Source: Cyclobacteriaceae bacterium (GTDB taxonomy: Bacteria > Bacteroidota > Bacteroidia > Cytophagales > Cyclobacteriaceae). Taken from it: a stretch of DNA of 55,500 nucleotides. Under the pieces are notes generated by a model. The model did no database searches. It saw only the letters and a program-made list of their open reading frames with translations, and was not told the DNA's origin. Positions 19,087-27,590 of this stretch are shown here, one piece after another. Location: NCBI GenBank assembly GCA_028281285.1, contig JANQKF010000011.1:1-55500 (forward strand). Reading direction: 5' to 3'. Every line of letters begins with the position of its first letter. Within the stretch, counting starts at the first letter, position 1. The position numbers were made by a program, and so were the translations under genes.

Positions 19087-19344
19087 ATGCGCCCAAGCAG
19101 TTACGATTTCATCAACTATCCTATAAAAGAGCAAATCCAAACGCTCTATGCTGAAGGCTCATTTATCGTTTCCATCCGCTACTACGGCTACAAAATCAAT
19201 CTCTTTCTTCTAGGCGATTTTTATGTGGAAGTTTTCTACAATCATAAGCTTGATAAGATTGAGAAAATTGAATTGCTTGATTTCAATCATAGCCGGATGA
19301 AATTCTATCACGATCAGATTTCGCTATCCTCTCTGGCTAGCTAG
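19087..19344 (+). CDS. Small conserved-looking hypothetical protein, 85 residues
   Basis: A beta-rich small protein (SFIVSIRYYGYKINLFLLGDF then YVEVFYNHKLDKIEKIELL), reminiscent of short Cytophagales hypothetical proteins that share this IRYYGYKINLYLL-like strand pair. Its 3' end overlaps the convergent coaE gene by 21 bases. Function is unknown. Confidence 0.6.
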   Translation: MRPSSYDFINYPIKEQIQTLYAEGSFIVSIRYYGYKINLFLLGDFYVEVFYNHKLDKIEKIELLDFNHSRMKFYHDQISLSSLAS

Positions 19345-19941
19345 TCCAAGGAACTCCCGATGTAATTTCAGAAGCTCTTTTAATATAGGCTGATCTTCGT
19401 CATTATTAATCACGTAGTCTGCATGTTTTTTAAATTGACTCTGACTCAACTGTTTCTCAATGATCGACTCTACCTCAGCTTTCGAACGATGAGCATCACG
19501 CATTAAGACACGCCTGACTCGAGTTTCTGGTTGTGCCAGGACCACAATCAGCCTATCCAATTCTTTAACAGAACCTGACTCAATTAATAAGGCGGCTTCC
19601 TTTATCACATAAGGGTAATCCTTATTCTCTTTGACCCACAAAGCAAAATCCTCACCCACTCGTGGATGTACGAGGGCATTAAGTTTTAACCGCTCCGCTT
19701 CATTTGAAAAGACACGCTCAGCAAGGTATTGACGGTTCAATGATGAACCACCATCATAACTTTCTTCCCCGAATGTTGCTTTGATTTCCTGTATGAGTTC
19801 CTCATTGTCTGTCATTAGGCTTCTTGCTCTAGAATCAGCATCGTAAATAGGCACGTCCAGATGTGAAAAAACCTGACAAACCACGGATTTACCCGCACCA
19901 ATTCCACCAGTTACACCAATCAATAATGGCCTATTATTCAT
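19324..19941 (-). CDS. coaE: Dephospho-CoA kinase
   Basis: A 205-residue P-loop kinase that phosphorylates the 3'-OH of dephospho-CoA in the last step of CoA synthesis. Walker A is GVTGGIGAGKS (9-19), and the family signature YDADSRARSL follows. The lid and CoA-binding regions (LAERVFSN, NALVHPRV, VLAQPETRVRRV) are all present and length is typical. It is the last gene of the minus-strand unit, and its start overlaps the end of the YbbR gene by eight bases, indicating translational coupling. Confidence 0.95.
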   Translation of the reverse strand: MNNRPLLIGVTGGIGAGKSVVCQVFSHLDVPIYDADSRARSLMTDNEELIQEIKATFGEESYDGGSSLNRQYLAERVFSNEAERLKLNALVHPRVGEDFALWVKENKDYPYVIKEAALLIESGSVKELDRLIVVLAQPETRVRRVLMRDAHRSKAEVESIIEKQLSQSQFKKHADYVINNDEDQPILKELLKLHREFLGLASQRG

Positions 19942-20911
19942 AGTTGATCTTCACTCTGGATGTGGTCACTCGAACATTGTGAATAAATGGAGCCTGAAGA
20001 TCTATCTTGACCATGACGGTTGAATCGGTTGGGTCGACAAGATTGAGATCCGCAATCAGGCTCAGCTCTGTGGTATCCGAGCGAGCATCAAGGTCATCTT
20101 CACGTTTAGAATAAAACACTCTAATGCCAGTTGGAGAAAATGTCAAAGTACTATCTGGGCTATTTATCAATTGTACTCGGATTATTTCATCAAACTCTAC
20201 GAACTCTGTGACCTCAAACTTAGCTCGTACTTCAGTGATATTGGCTTGGACCAATGAAGACCCCAAAGAAGGAATTTCAAATTGTTCATCCACATCTTCA
20301 TCAAAAGAGTCACTGCCCGGATAAACGATAAATGGATCAGAAAAGGCATTGACAAGATTTTCTGGTCCTTCCAGGTCTATGAATTCTGGTTCTAGTGTAA
20401 TAGGTGAAGTTATTTCATGGGCTTCATCCACAATGATTGATATACTATCGAAGGCAATTGGGATTCTTCTCTTAATTCGCCTTTGTATATTGTAGAAGAG
20501 TGTATCAGTAAGGATATAATTGAGGTTTATGTCCGTCATATTAGCGGAAATATCTCCTCTTAACTGACTGGTGAGCTGATATTTAGAAGCAGTAGGGTCC
20601 GTGAGATTGACCACGATAGGTTCCATACCGAAACCAAAGGAACGTGTCATAAGATCCCATCCGCCTCCAGTAACTTCCACAGGTATCCGGTTCGGCAATT
20701 CAACTACCGGAACATAATTTTCCTCGTCATACTCGAATTTGACTGGATACTGAATTTGTGTAGTATAATCCGTTTTATTCAGCGCGCTAAAAAACCAAAA
20801 GGTGGTTGATATTACAATACAGAATATCACCACCTTTAGCTTTTCATCCTTTCTGCTTGGAGCATGAAAGGAGCTTCTTAGTTTTTCGATTATTTCCTCA
20901 GCACTCTTCAA
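19934..20911 (-). CDS. YbbR-domain membrane-anchored protein
   Basis: A 325-residue protein with one N-terminal TM helix (about 25-43), followed by tandem YbbR-like beta domains facing the periplasm (for example YPVKFEYDEENYVPV and VPVVELPNRIPVEVTGGG). In Firmicutes YbbR/CdaR regulates the cyclic-di-AMP synthase CdaA; in Bacteroidota the domain is usually found in this yajC-coaE neighbourhood and its role is less clear. Its start directly abuts the yajC stop and its end overlaps coaE. Confidence 0.8.
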   Translation of the reverse strand: MKSAEEIIEKLRSSFHAPSRKDEKLKVVIFCIVISTTFWFFSALNKTDYTTQIQYPVKFEYDEENYVPVVELPNRIPVEVTGGGWDLMTRSFGFGMEPIVVNLTDPTASKYQLTSQLRGDISANMTDINLNYILTDTLFYNIQRRIKRRIPIAFDSISIIVDEAHEITSPITLEPEFIDLEGPENLVNAFSDPFIVYPGSDSFDEDVDEQFEIPSLGSSLVQANITEVRAKFEVTEFVEFDEIIRVQLINSPDSTLTFSPTGIRVFYSKREDDLDARSDTTELSLIADLNLVDPTDSTVMVKIDLQAPFIHNVRVTTSRVKINYE

Positions 20912-21232
20912 TTAAGATTTGGATGCTTGCTTCTTACTTGCCTCAAGAGAGATAGCCGAACGCTCAAATTTAATTCTTGCGCCTTTCTCTATATCCAAGG
21001 TCACAGTTTCATCGTCAATGGCGGCCACCTTGCCGTGGATCCCTCCGATGGTTACTATGTCGTCACCTCTCTTAATTTCATTAATGAAGTTCTTTTGATC
21101 TTTTTGCTTTTTCTGTTGAGGACGGATCATAAAGAAATAAAATATGATCGCGATACCTCCAAAAAGTATCAAATTACTCATCCAAGCAGGGCCTTGTTGA
21201 CCTTGCGCCTGTGCTAAAATACTAACTAACAT
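20912..21232 (-). CDS. yajC: Preprotein translocase subunit YajC
   Basis: A 106-residue protein: a single TM helix (about 20-40) with the YajC hallmark FYFFMIRPQQKKQKD, followed by a small cytoplasmic beta domain (GDDIVTIGGIHGKVAAIDDETVTLDI is divided over about 63-88). YajC associates with SecDF-YidC at the Sec translocon. Length and motif are typical. It lies nine bases after the DUF1573 gene and zero bases before the YbbR gene. Confidence 0.94.
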   Translation of the reverse strand: MLVSILAQAQGQQGPAWMSNLILFGGIAIIFYFFMIRPQQKKQKDQKNFINEIKRGDDIVTIGGIHGKVAAIDDETVTLDIEKGARIKFERSAISLEASKKQASKS

Positions 21233-21241
21233 ATACGCTTT

Positions 21242-21754
21242 TTACTCAGAAACGACTTGTACAAGCCCTCTCAAACTTAATCTGGTTTGTCTAGGTGTAG
21301 TATTCGCCACGACTGTAATTACCGGGCTCTGCTGACCCGTTTTTCCTTTACTATCATAACGCACTACGATCTCGCCTTTACCACCCGGAGGGATTGCCGT
21401 TCTAGGCCAGCTTGGCACTGTACATCCACAAGAAGCCGTAGCACTTGAGATTTGAAGATCCTCTGTGCCGCTATTTGTGAATTTGAATGTATAATTCACT
21501 ACTTCTCCCTGTTTGATGGTTCCGAAATTATACAGGGTTTGCTCCCACTTGAAGGCTGCGTTGCTTGCCAGGGTGGTTTCCGGGTTGGCAACCGTATTGG
21601 CAGGCTGTTGTGCTGGTCTCACCACACCCTGAGTTTCCAATTGGTTAACTCTTCTTTCCAAATTAGCAATTCGCTTTTCCATGTCTGCATTTCCGCAGCC
21701 AGCTGCAACGAAAAGCACTGCTACAATACTGAATAAGCTAAATTTAGTTTTCAT
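21242..21754 (-). CDS. DUF1573-domain lipoprotein
   Basis: A 170-residue protein with a lipobox (VAAGC, Cys20), a short coiled coil (KRIANLERRVNQLE), and a C-terminal Ig-like DUF1573 domain. The domain has the hallmark SATASCGCTVPSWP and the lead-in YNFGTIKQGEVV. The domain is very common in Bacteroidota surface proteins, and its biochemical role is unknown. It is embedded in the nusB-yajC-coaE unit with 9-12 base gaps. Confidence 0.88.
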   Translation of the reverse strand: MKTKFSLFSIVAVLFVAAGCGNADMEKRIANLERRVNQLETQGVVRPAQQPANTVANPETTLASNAAFKWEQTLYNFGTIKQGEVVNYTFKFTNSGTEDLQISSATASCGCTVPSWPRTAIPPGGKGEIVVRYDSKGKTGQQSPVITVVANTTPRQTRLSLRGLVQVVSE

Positions 21755-21766
21755 TTTGTATAGGGT

Positions 21767-22072
21767 TTATTCTTTTTCTCCTGATTTAATCTGGCCAATC
21801 AAATCGTCCACATCATTAAGCAGCTGTTCTGCCTTTTGACGGGCCTCCGATACTACTTTCTGACCTTTGACTTTGGCCGTTGAAGACACCTCGTCTTTAC
21901 CGTTGATCAGGTCTTCAAGAAGGTCTTCTAGTTGTTTTTTATACTTGTCCAGTTGATATGACAATTTGTCCCGGGTATTTGAACCTTTATCCGGAGCATA
22001 TAATATCCCAATAATTGCCCCAGTGGCCGCACCAATGACAAACGCCAATAAATTACTAGAACCTTTACTCAT
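21767..22072 (-). CDS. YtxH-like small membrane protein
   Basis: A 101-residue protein with an N-terminal Gly-rich TM helix (LAFVIGAATGAIIGILYAP, 9-27) directly followed by the DKGSNTRDKL motif typical of YtxH, and then a long charged amphipathic helix. YtxH proteins are often stress-linked, but the molecular function is unknown. It lies eight bases downstream of nusB. Confidence 0.85.
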   Translation of the reverse strand: MSKGSSNLLAFVIGAATGAIIGILYAPDKGSNTRDKLSYQLDKYKKQLEDLLEDLINGKDEVSSTAKVKGQKVVSEARQKAEQLLNDVDDLIGQIKSGEKE

Positions 22073-22080
22073 TCTTATCC

Positions 22081-23259
22081 TTATTTATTATCCATCAGAC
22101 CTCTGCCACTCTTCTTTACGCGGCCTTCAGACTGAAGTTCTCCAGAAATCACATCCAGTACTCCATTAACGAATTGTTTGCTTTTTGGTGTACTGTAATT
22201 TTTTGAGAGCTCAATATACTCATTAATAGTCACCTTTAAAGGTATGCTGGCGAAATTCAGCATTTCTGTAATCGCCATTTTAAGTATGATTTGATCCGTT
22301 ATTGCTAACCTATCGATCTCCCAGTTTTTAGTTTTGGACGCGATCATCTTTCCATATTCTTTGTCATGATCAATCGTCAGACGAAAAATATCTTCGAAAA
22401 AAACCTTATCCTCTTCCCAGTTGTTTGAAAAATCAGGTACACGTATGCTTTTTGGGTCAACTTTTTCTTCCAAATCCCTGATACACCTTGTTACCAAGCT
22501 TCGCGCTATGGCCTTATCCTCTTTCCAGAAAATATCACGTTCCTCGAAATAGGTGAGAATCAACTCGTTTTTGAAAATGATCTGCTTGACAATATGATCG
22601 ACTATATCCTTATCTAATTTGTAATCAGGATTGGCCTTGTTTCTGTATTGATCAAAGAAATCATCTTTTTTGATAATCTCACGATACCAGCTCTTAATAT
22701 TGTCTTCCTCTTCTTCCCAGGATATATTCTTTTTAATGAGGGCCACCTGAATTTTGGATGAATCTCTAAAGAATTGTATTACCTTATTTTTAGAAAAATT
22801 GAAATCACCAACGAGTAACCGCTCCGGGGTCATCTTCTCTTTTTTCTGAGCTTCTTTTAAGCTAAAATCAGAAAAGGCTATTAACAGGCTAATTGCTTCA
22901 AGAAATCTATTGACCAATGCCTCCGCATCACTCACCATTTGTCTTGACAAGTGCTTGAAGTCTTCCTTAGATCGAGTTTGATACTCTTTAAATGCCTCTC
23001 CGGCAACTTTCTGGGCTTCCTTTGAAAAGCTCTCACTTTCTTTCAATTCAGTAGCAGATACTCGACTTAGAAAGAACTTGCTTGCCTGCTCCATATCTGA
23101 TTTCAATTTATCATGATCCGGAGCTTCCATAGAATTCAGATCAGGCTGGAATGCCTCTTTTATCTGGGCCAGCCCCAGGTTGCTATTTGCTTCAGTACAT
23201 TGGTTGTATGCAAACAAGGTCTGCATCGCTTTCACTCTGAGTGATCTCCGATTGAGCAT
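22081..23259 (-). CDS. nusB: Transcription antitermination factor NusB, elongated Bacteroidota form
   Basis: A 392-residue protein. The start (LNRRSLRVKAMQTLFAYNQ) and the C-terminal block (WEIDRLAITDQIILKMAITEML and IPLKVTINEYIELSKNYS, KSKQFVNGVLDVI) are the NusB fold that binds NusE/S10 and boxA RNA. The middle 250 residues are a helical insertion, which is normal for Bacteroidota NusB but makes it more than twice the length of E. coli NusB (139). It heads a tight minus-strand unit down to coaE. Confidence 0.92.
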   Translation of the reverse strand: MLNRRSLRVKAMQTLFAYNQCTEANSNLGLAQIKEAFQPDLNSMEAPDHDKLKSDMEQASKFFLSRVSATELKESESFSKEAQKVAGEAFKEYQTRSKEDFKHLSRQMVSDAEALVNRFLEAISLLIAFSDFSLKEAQKKEKMTPERLLVGDFNFSKNKVIQFFRDSSKIQVALIKKNISWEEEEDNIKSWYREIIKKDDFFDQYRNKANPDYKLDKDIVDHIVKQIIFKNELILTYFEERDIFWKEDKAIARSLVTRCIRDLEEKVDPKSIRVPDFSNNWEEDKVFFEDIFRLTIDHDKEYGKMIASKTKNWEIDRLAITDQIILKMAITEMLNFASIPLKVTINEYIELSKNYSTPKSKQFVNGVLDVISGELQSEGRVKKSGRGLMDNK

Positions 23260-23325
23260 TTCAGTAGGTTAAAGAACGACTAAGATATAAATCTGTTGGT
23301 AGCTTTTCCAACTACCTTATATTAT

Positions 23326-24429
23326 TTAAAATGAAAGTTTTACTCTTCCAACGTCTTCGATTCGCTTTTCTGCTAATATCATAGCAGATTCTTGAGAAGG
23401 AATTTTCTCCTCTGATGACTTATTCAGAATATTCAAACAAGTATCAAAAATCTTCTCTGTCCAGGCATAAGCTTGGTCTTTGTTGTACGCTCCGGCCAAT
23501 TCAGAACTGATATTGATGATACCTCCTGCATTAATGACAAAATCAGGAGCATACACTATGCCCTTATCCAATAACATATTCCCGTGTCTGACTTCGTCTT
23601 CAAGTTGATTGTTGGCCGCACCAGCAATCACCTGGCACTTCAATCGTGAAAGCGTATCGTCATTCACAGTAGCTCCCAAAGCACATGGTGCATATACATC
23701 CACATCAAGATCATATATCTCATCCATTCCAACAACTTTTGCCCCGGTATTAGCAGCAACGCTTGAAAGCTTGGTTTCATTAATGTCTGTAATGAATACT
23801 TTTGCTCCCTCTTTCGTCAGATGCTCAACAAGGTACATACCTACCTGTCCCACACCCTGAACCGAGACTTTTTTACCCTCCAGTGAATCACTTCCATATG
23901 CTTTTTTCACAGCGGCTTTCATCCCCACATAGGTGCCATAAGCAGTTACAGGCGATGGATCTCCACTTCCACCCATATCCATAGGAAGGCCTGTCACGTG
24001 CTTTGTTTCCATAGCGATATATTCCATATCACTGGTTTTCATATTTACGTCCTCAGCCGTGATATACTTACCATTCAGACTATCAACGAACTTTCCAAAG
24101 CGTCTTAAAAATGGCTCATTCTTCATTTTGGAAGCATCACCAATAATGACTGCCTTACCTCCTCCTAAATTTAATCCAGAAATAGCAGCCTTATAGGTCA
24201 TACCACGTGAGAGGCGCAAAACATCAATTGCTGCTTCTTCTTCTGAAGCATAATTCCACATACGAGTTCCTCCTAATGCCGGCCCTAATACAGTATTGTG
24301 AATACCTATTATTGCCTTAAGGCCTGTAGGTTCATCATGACAAAAAACAACTTGCTCATGCCCCATTTTTGAAACTTCAGCGAATATTGATGCGCTTTTC
24401 ACATTTTCCTCCACGTTTACTTCCACCAT
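23326..24429 (-). CDS. Leucine/branched-chain amino-acid dehydrogenase (Glu/Leu/Phe/Val family)
   Basis: A 367-residue NAD-dependent enzyme that reversibly deaminates leucine, valine or isoleucine to the keto acids. Catalytic Lys80 lies in GMTYKAAISGLNLGGGK, the Rossmann motif is GVGQVG (about 193-198), and the substrate-pocket stretch GPALGGTRMW is present. Length and motif spacing match leucine dehydrogenase better than glutamate dehydrogenase (about 450). It precedes nusB by 66 bases on the same strand. Confidence 0.92.
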   Translation of the reverse strand: MVEVNVEENVKSASIFAEVSKMGHEQVVFCHDEPTGLKAIIGIHNTVLGPALGGTRMWNYASEEEAAIDVLRLSRGMTYKAAISGLNLGGGKAVIIGDASKMKNEPFLRRFGKFVDSLNGKYITAEDVNMKTSDMEYIAMETKHVTGLPMDMGGSGDPSPVTAYGTYVGMKAAVKKAYGSDSLEGKKVSVQGVGQVGMYLVEHLTKEGAKVFITDINETKLSSVAANTGAKVVGMDEIYDLDVDVYAPCALGATVNDDTLSRLKCQVIAGAANNQLEDEVRHGNMLLDKGIVYAPDFVINAGGIINISSELAGAYNKDQAYAWTEKIFDTCLNILNKSSEEKIPSQESAMILAEKRIEDVGRVKLSF

Positions 24430-24494
24430 AGTTTTAGAATTGTAGTTTAACTCTATATTTGCCCATGTCGACTTTCAGGGCTGTTTCCGAGTCG

Positions 24495-24502
24495 CAAAAG
24501 TA
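24495..24502 (-). promoter_or_regulatory. Candidate -7 box TACTTTTG for the leucine dehydrogenase gene
   Basis: Read on the minus strand, TACTTTTG matches TAnnTTTG 66 bases before the ATG at 24429, with a TTTA about 20 bases further upstream in the -33 position. Confidence 0.4.
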
Positions 24503-24580
24503 ACCGAAAAATCGAGATATTCTAAATATTTAAAGGACAGCAGGGCAACCTTTAATCTTAGATATCTGTTAACAAAGAGC

Positions 24581-26368
24581 GTGAAAGAACTTAGCCATCT
24601 CAACAAGTATCTTCTCAAGTACAAGTACCATTTGATCTTTGGCCTCATCTTCATCGTAATCTCCAATTACTTTGCAATATGGCCGGCCAAGGTGGTGCGC
24701 TATGCAATCGACTTTGTGACAGAGAGCTTTGCACTTTATGGTATGTTCGATGAAAGTTCGCTGAGCACTTCAATCTTCGATAATCTTGAAACTTCCGTAT
24801 TGATTCTCGGAGGCTTAATGATCTTGATGGCCTTCTTAAGGGGCTTCTTCCTATTTCTGGTCCGTCAGACAATTATAGTGATGTCGAGAAGAATTGAGTT
24901 CGACCTGAAGAATGAAGTATATGATCAATACCAGAACCTTCCACTGAGTTTTTACAGAAGAAACAACACCGGTGACTTGATGAATCGAATTTCTGAGGAT
25001 GTAACTCGTGTAAGGATGTACCTGGGTCCTGGAATCATGTATGGATTGAACCTTCTGGTGTTGTTCCCAATGGTCATCTATCAAATGCTCAGGGTCAACC
25101 CGGAATTGACTTTATACGCCTTGCTTCCATTGCCGCTTCTTTCAGTGAGCATTTATTTTGTGAACAATATAATTAACAAGCGTTCAGAGCAAATCCAGGA
25201 GAGTCTATCTGACCTTTCTACATTCGTCCAGGAGGCTTTTTCTGGAATAAGGGTAATTAAGGCCTTTGTACGCGAGCGAGACTCTGTGCAAAACTTCATA
25301 CGTGAGAGTCAGAATTATAAGGAGAAATCATTGAAGCTTGTCTTCGTGAACTCGCTCTTCTTTCCACTAATAATGGCCTTGATTGGTTTGAGTGTCATTC
25401 TTACAATTTACATTGGCGGAACTCAGGTAATCAACGGACATATCAGCTATGGAAATATTGCTGAATTTGTGATCTATGTGAACATCTTAATATGGCCGGT
25501 GACCTCTCTTGGTTGGATCACAAGCATCATTCAAAGAGCCGCTGCTTCTCAGAAACGGATCAACCAGTTTCTGAAAGAGGAAAATGATATCGTTTCGGAA
25601 AAAAATATTGAAGCTGAACTTTCAGGAGACCTTTCATTCGAGAAGGTAAGCTTTACCTATCCGGATTCAGGCATCAAGGCACTGAAGAACATCTCCTTTG
25701 AGGTGAAGGCCGGAGAATCAATCGCAATCATCGGAACAACCGGATCAGGCAAAAGCACCATTGCCAACCTGATCAGCCGGATGTATGACACGAGTAGTGG
25801 TCAGATTTCCTTAGATACCAACGATATCAAAGATTATGACCTTTCCAGTCTTCGCTCACAAATTGGCTACGTTCCTCAGGACGTCTTCCTATTCTCAGAT
25901 ACTATCGAAAATAACATAGGTTTCGGTGGACACGATATTTCTCAAGAGAACATTTTTCAGGCAGCCAAGGATGCTGATCTCTATGACAATGTGATCGACT
26001 TCCCTGACGGTTTTGAGACCATGCTTGGCGAGCGTGGTATCACGCTATCAGGAGGTCAGAAACAACGCGCTTCAATTGCCCGGGCAATTGTGAGAAATCC
26101 GAAAATCCTAATTTTGGATGACGCCCTTTCTGCAGTGGATACTAACACTGAAAACACGATTTTAAATAGTCTGGCCAGGATCATGAAAGGGAGAACTTCG
26201 GTCATTATTTCACACAGGGTTTCCTCCGCAAAACTGGCGGACAAGATCATAGTTCTGGATGATGGAGAAATTATTGAGCAAGGCACCAATGAATCCTTAC
26301 TAGCTCAAAACGGTGTCTATAAAGAACTTTACGACAAGCAGCTTCAGCAAGAAGAAGCTCAGGATTAA
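24581..26368 (+). CDS. ABC exporter half-transporter, degenerate-site subunit (TM287/BmrC-like)
   Basis: A 595-residue type IV ABC exporter half: six TM helices (about 15-330) and a C-terminal ATPase. Motifs are Walker A GTTGSGKST (about 384-392), Q-loop VPQDVFLFSD, canonical signature LSGGQKQ (about 489), H-loop ISHR. Walker B reads ILILDDALSAVD, so the catalytic Glu is Asp514. Known heterodimeric exporters (TM287/288, BmrCD, LmrCD) carry exactly this change in one subunit. The start is the GTG at 24581; no in-frame ATG lies nearby. The complementary subunit is the convergent gene at 27591-29360. Drug or lipid export is plausible; the substrate is unknown. Confidence 0.9.
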   Translation: MKELSHLNKYLLKYKYHLIFGLIFIVISNYFAIWPAKVVRYAIDFVTESFALYGMFDESSLSTSIFDNLETSVLILGGLMILMAFLRGFFLFLVRQTIIVMSRRIEFDLKNEVYDQYQNLPLSFYRRNNTGDLMNRISEDVTRVRMYLGPGIMYGLNLLVLFPMVIYQMLRVNPELTLYALLPLPLLSVSIYFVNNIINKRSEQIQESLSDLSTFVQEAFSGIRVIKAFVRERDSVQNFIRESQNYKEKSLKLVFVNSLFFPLIMALIGLSVILTIYIGGTQVINGHISYGNIAEFVIYVNILIWPVTSLGWITSIIQRAAASQKRINQFLKEENDIVSEKNIEAELSGDLSFEKVSFTYPDSGIKALKNISFEVKAGESIAIIGTTGSGKSTIANLISRMYDTSSGQISLDTNDIKDYDLSSLRSQIGYVPQDVFLFSDTIENNIGFGGHDISQENIFQAAKDADLYDNVIDFPDGFETMLGERGITLSGGQKQRASIARAIVRNPKILILDDALSAVDTNTENTILNSLARIMKGRTSVIISHRVSSAKLADKIIVLDDGEIIEQGTNESLLAQNGVYKELYDKQLQQEEAQD

Positions 26369-26432
26369 AGCGCACCATTCCCTCCAAAACAATTTACCTT
26401 CATTGGAATCACGGTATTGAGTATACTTAGGT

Positions 26433-27059
26433 ATGAAGGCGACACAATACCTGGAAAACTATAAGGAGGGTTATCCCAATGATGGCGATGATCTCGCTCC
26501 TCTTTCGAAAAAAGAGTTGAATGAGAAATTGGGGAAGAAAGGACTCTTCTCTACCAATTCCGCCATTGCCATAGGGCGATATAACTCTGGGTTAAAGGCG
26601 GTGGAAGAACAATCCGGGAAGAATGACCCTTCTACGGCTGTTTGTAATCTCTATATTCATAATGGCCATCTGGCAATTCACTTTTCATTGAAAGACAGTG
26701 GTGTACTCAGGTTTGGGATTAAAAGGCATTTTATCACGCGGATTGCGGTGATTTCCAATTTTGAAATTCTAAGTGAAAAAGAGACCTCAGGCCTTGGTGG
26801 AGCCATTATCGGTGATCTGCTGATGGGCTCATTTGGACGAAAGGTAGGAAGAGAGCTTGGTAAAAGCATAAAAACCAAAGTTTCCAGTAAAGAAAGAATA
26901 AACATACTTGCCATTCACACGCTGGTCGAACGGAAAAAGAATGTGATTACCATCCTGTTCAAATACCAGGACCTTCCAAGTATCAACCGTTTCCTTTACC
27001 GCAATTTTGAGAAAAAGATCATTCAGGTAAGTCCTTCCGATCAACAGGAGAATGATTGA
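26433..27059 (+). CDS. Hypothetical protein, 208 residues
   Basis: A soluble alpha/beta protein with a Gly-rich central loop (LGGAIIGDLLMGSFGRKVGREL, about 123-144) and a basic C-terminal half. No signal peptide or catalytic motif is recognised. It lies 64 bases after the ABC exporter gene in the same direction and could be co-transcribed with it. It ends two bases before the stop of the convergent gene at 27062. Confidence 0.62.
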   Translation: MKATQYLENYKEGYPNDGDDLAPLSKKELNEKLGKKGLFSTNSAIAIGRYNSGLKAVEEQSGKNDPSTAVCNLYIHNGHLAIHFSLKDSGVLRFGIKRHFITRIAVISNFEILSEKETSGLGGAIIGDLLMGSFGRKVGRELGKSIKTKVSSKERINILAIHTLVERKKNVITILFKYQDLPSINRFLYRNFEKKIIQVSPSDQQEND

Positions 27060-27061
27060 AT

Positions 27062-27589
27062 CTATTGCCTGATCGGCATATCAATCAACAATTCCCTTGC
27101 CGAAACATATTGCTCAATCGTGAATTCCTGAAGATCCAGATTCAATTCGTTTGCTTTTTCTTTGATTTGCCCTTCAATAGTCTCCGGGCTTGGCATTACC
27201 ACATTATGTGCTTCGATCGTAGCACGGATTGAGCGATTCGCTGGGATAGTCAGTCGTTGATAGTGATCAGGAAAGTTTGAGGTACCCGAATTCAGTTTGA
27301 CACCGACAAACATCTTTACAATACCCTCCTCAAGGGTCGTGTCATTGTAGTGAATCAACGTCAGTACTCCGTTCAACTCTCCTGACTGTACGTACTCCCT
27401 TGCTTCGAAAAAGGCGGTTTCGAGCGTATCACTCTTTGTCTTTCCCTGAAAGTGCATTCCCACCAAGTTATAGTCCGAGACGTTTTCAATAGTAATTTCG
27501 ACCTTGTTCAGTCCTCCCAAATAGAAATACCCAACGATGAGTATAAGAATTGCTACAGCAATTGCGACAAGTGTTACCTTCCTGTTCAT
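27062..27589 (-). CDS. Membrane-anchored protein with possible GyrI-like effector-binding domain
   Basis: A 175-residue protein with one N-terminal TM helix (about 6-26) and an extracytoplasmic alpha/beta domain. The pattern KMFVGVKLN, then YQRLTIPANRSIRATIEAH, then a helix and a terminal strand (ARELLIDMPI), resembles the GyrI/AraC effector-binding fold, here used as a stand-alone membrane-tethered domain. That assignment is by pattern only. It starts one base after the exporter gene at 27591 ends, so it is probably co-expressed with that ABC subunit and might be an accessory ligand-binding partner. Confidence 0.6.
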   Translation of the reverse strand: MNRKVTLVAIAVAILILIVGYFYLGGLNKVEITIENVSDYNLVGMHFQGKTKSDTLETAFFEAREYVQSGELNGVLTLIHYNDTTLEEGIVKMFVGVKLNSGTSNFPDHYQRLTIPANRSIRATIEAHNVVMPSPETIEGQIKEKANELNLDLQEFTIEQYVSARELLIDMPIRQ

Positions 27590-27590
27590 A

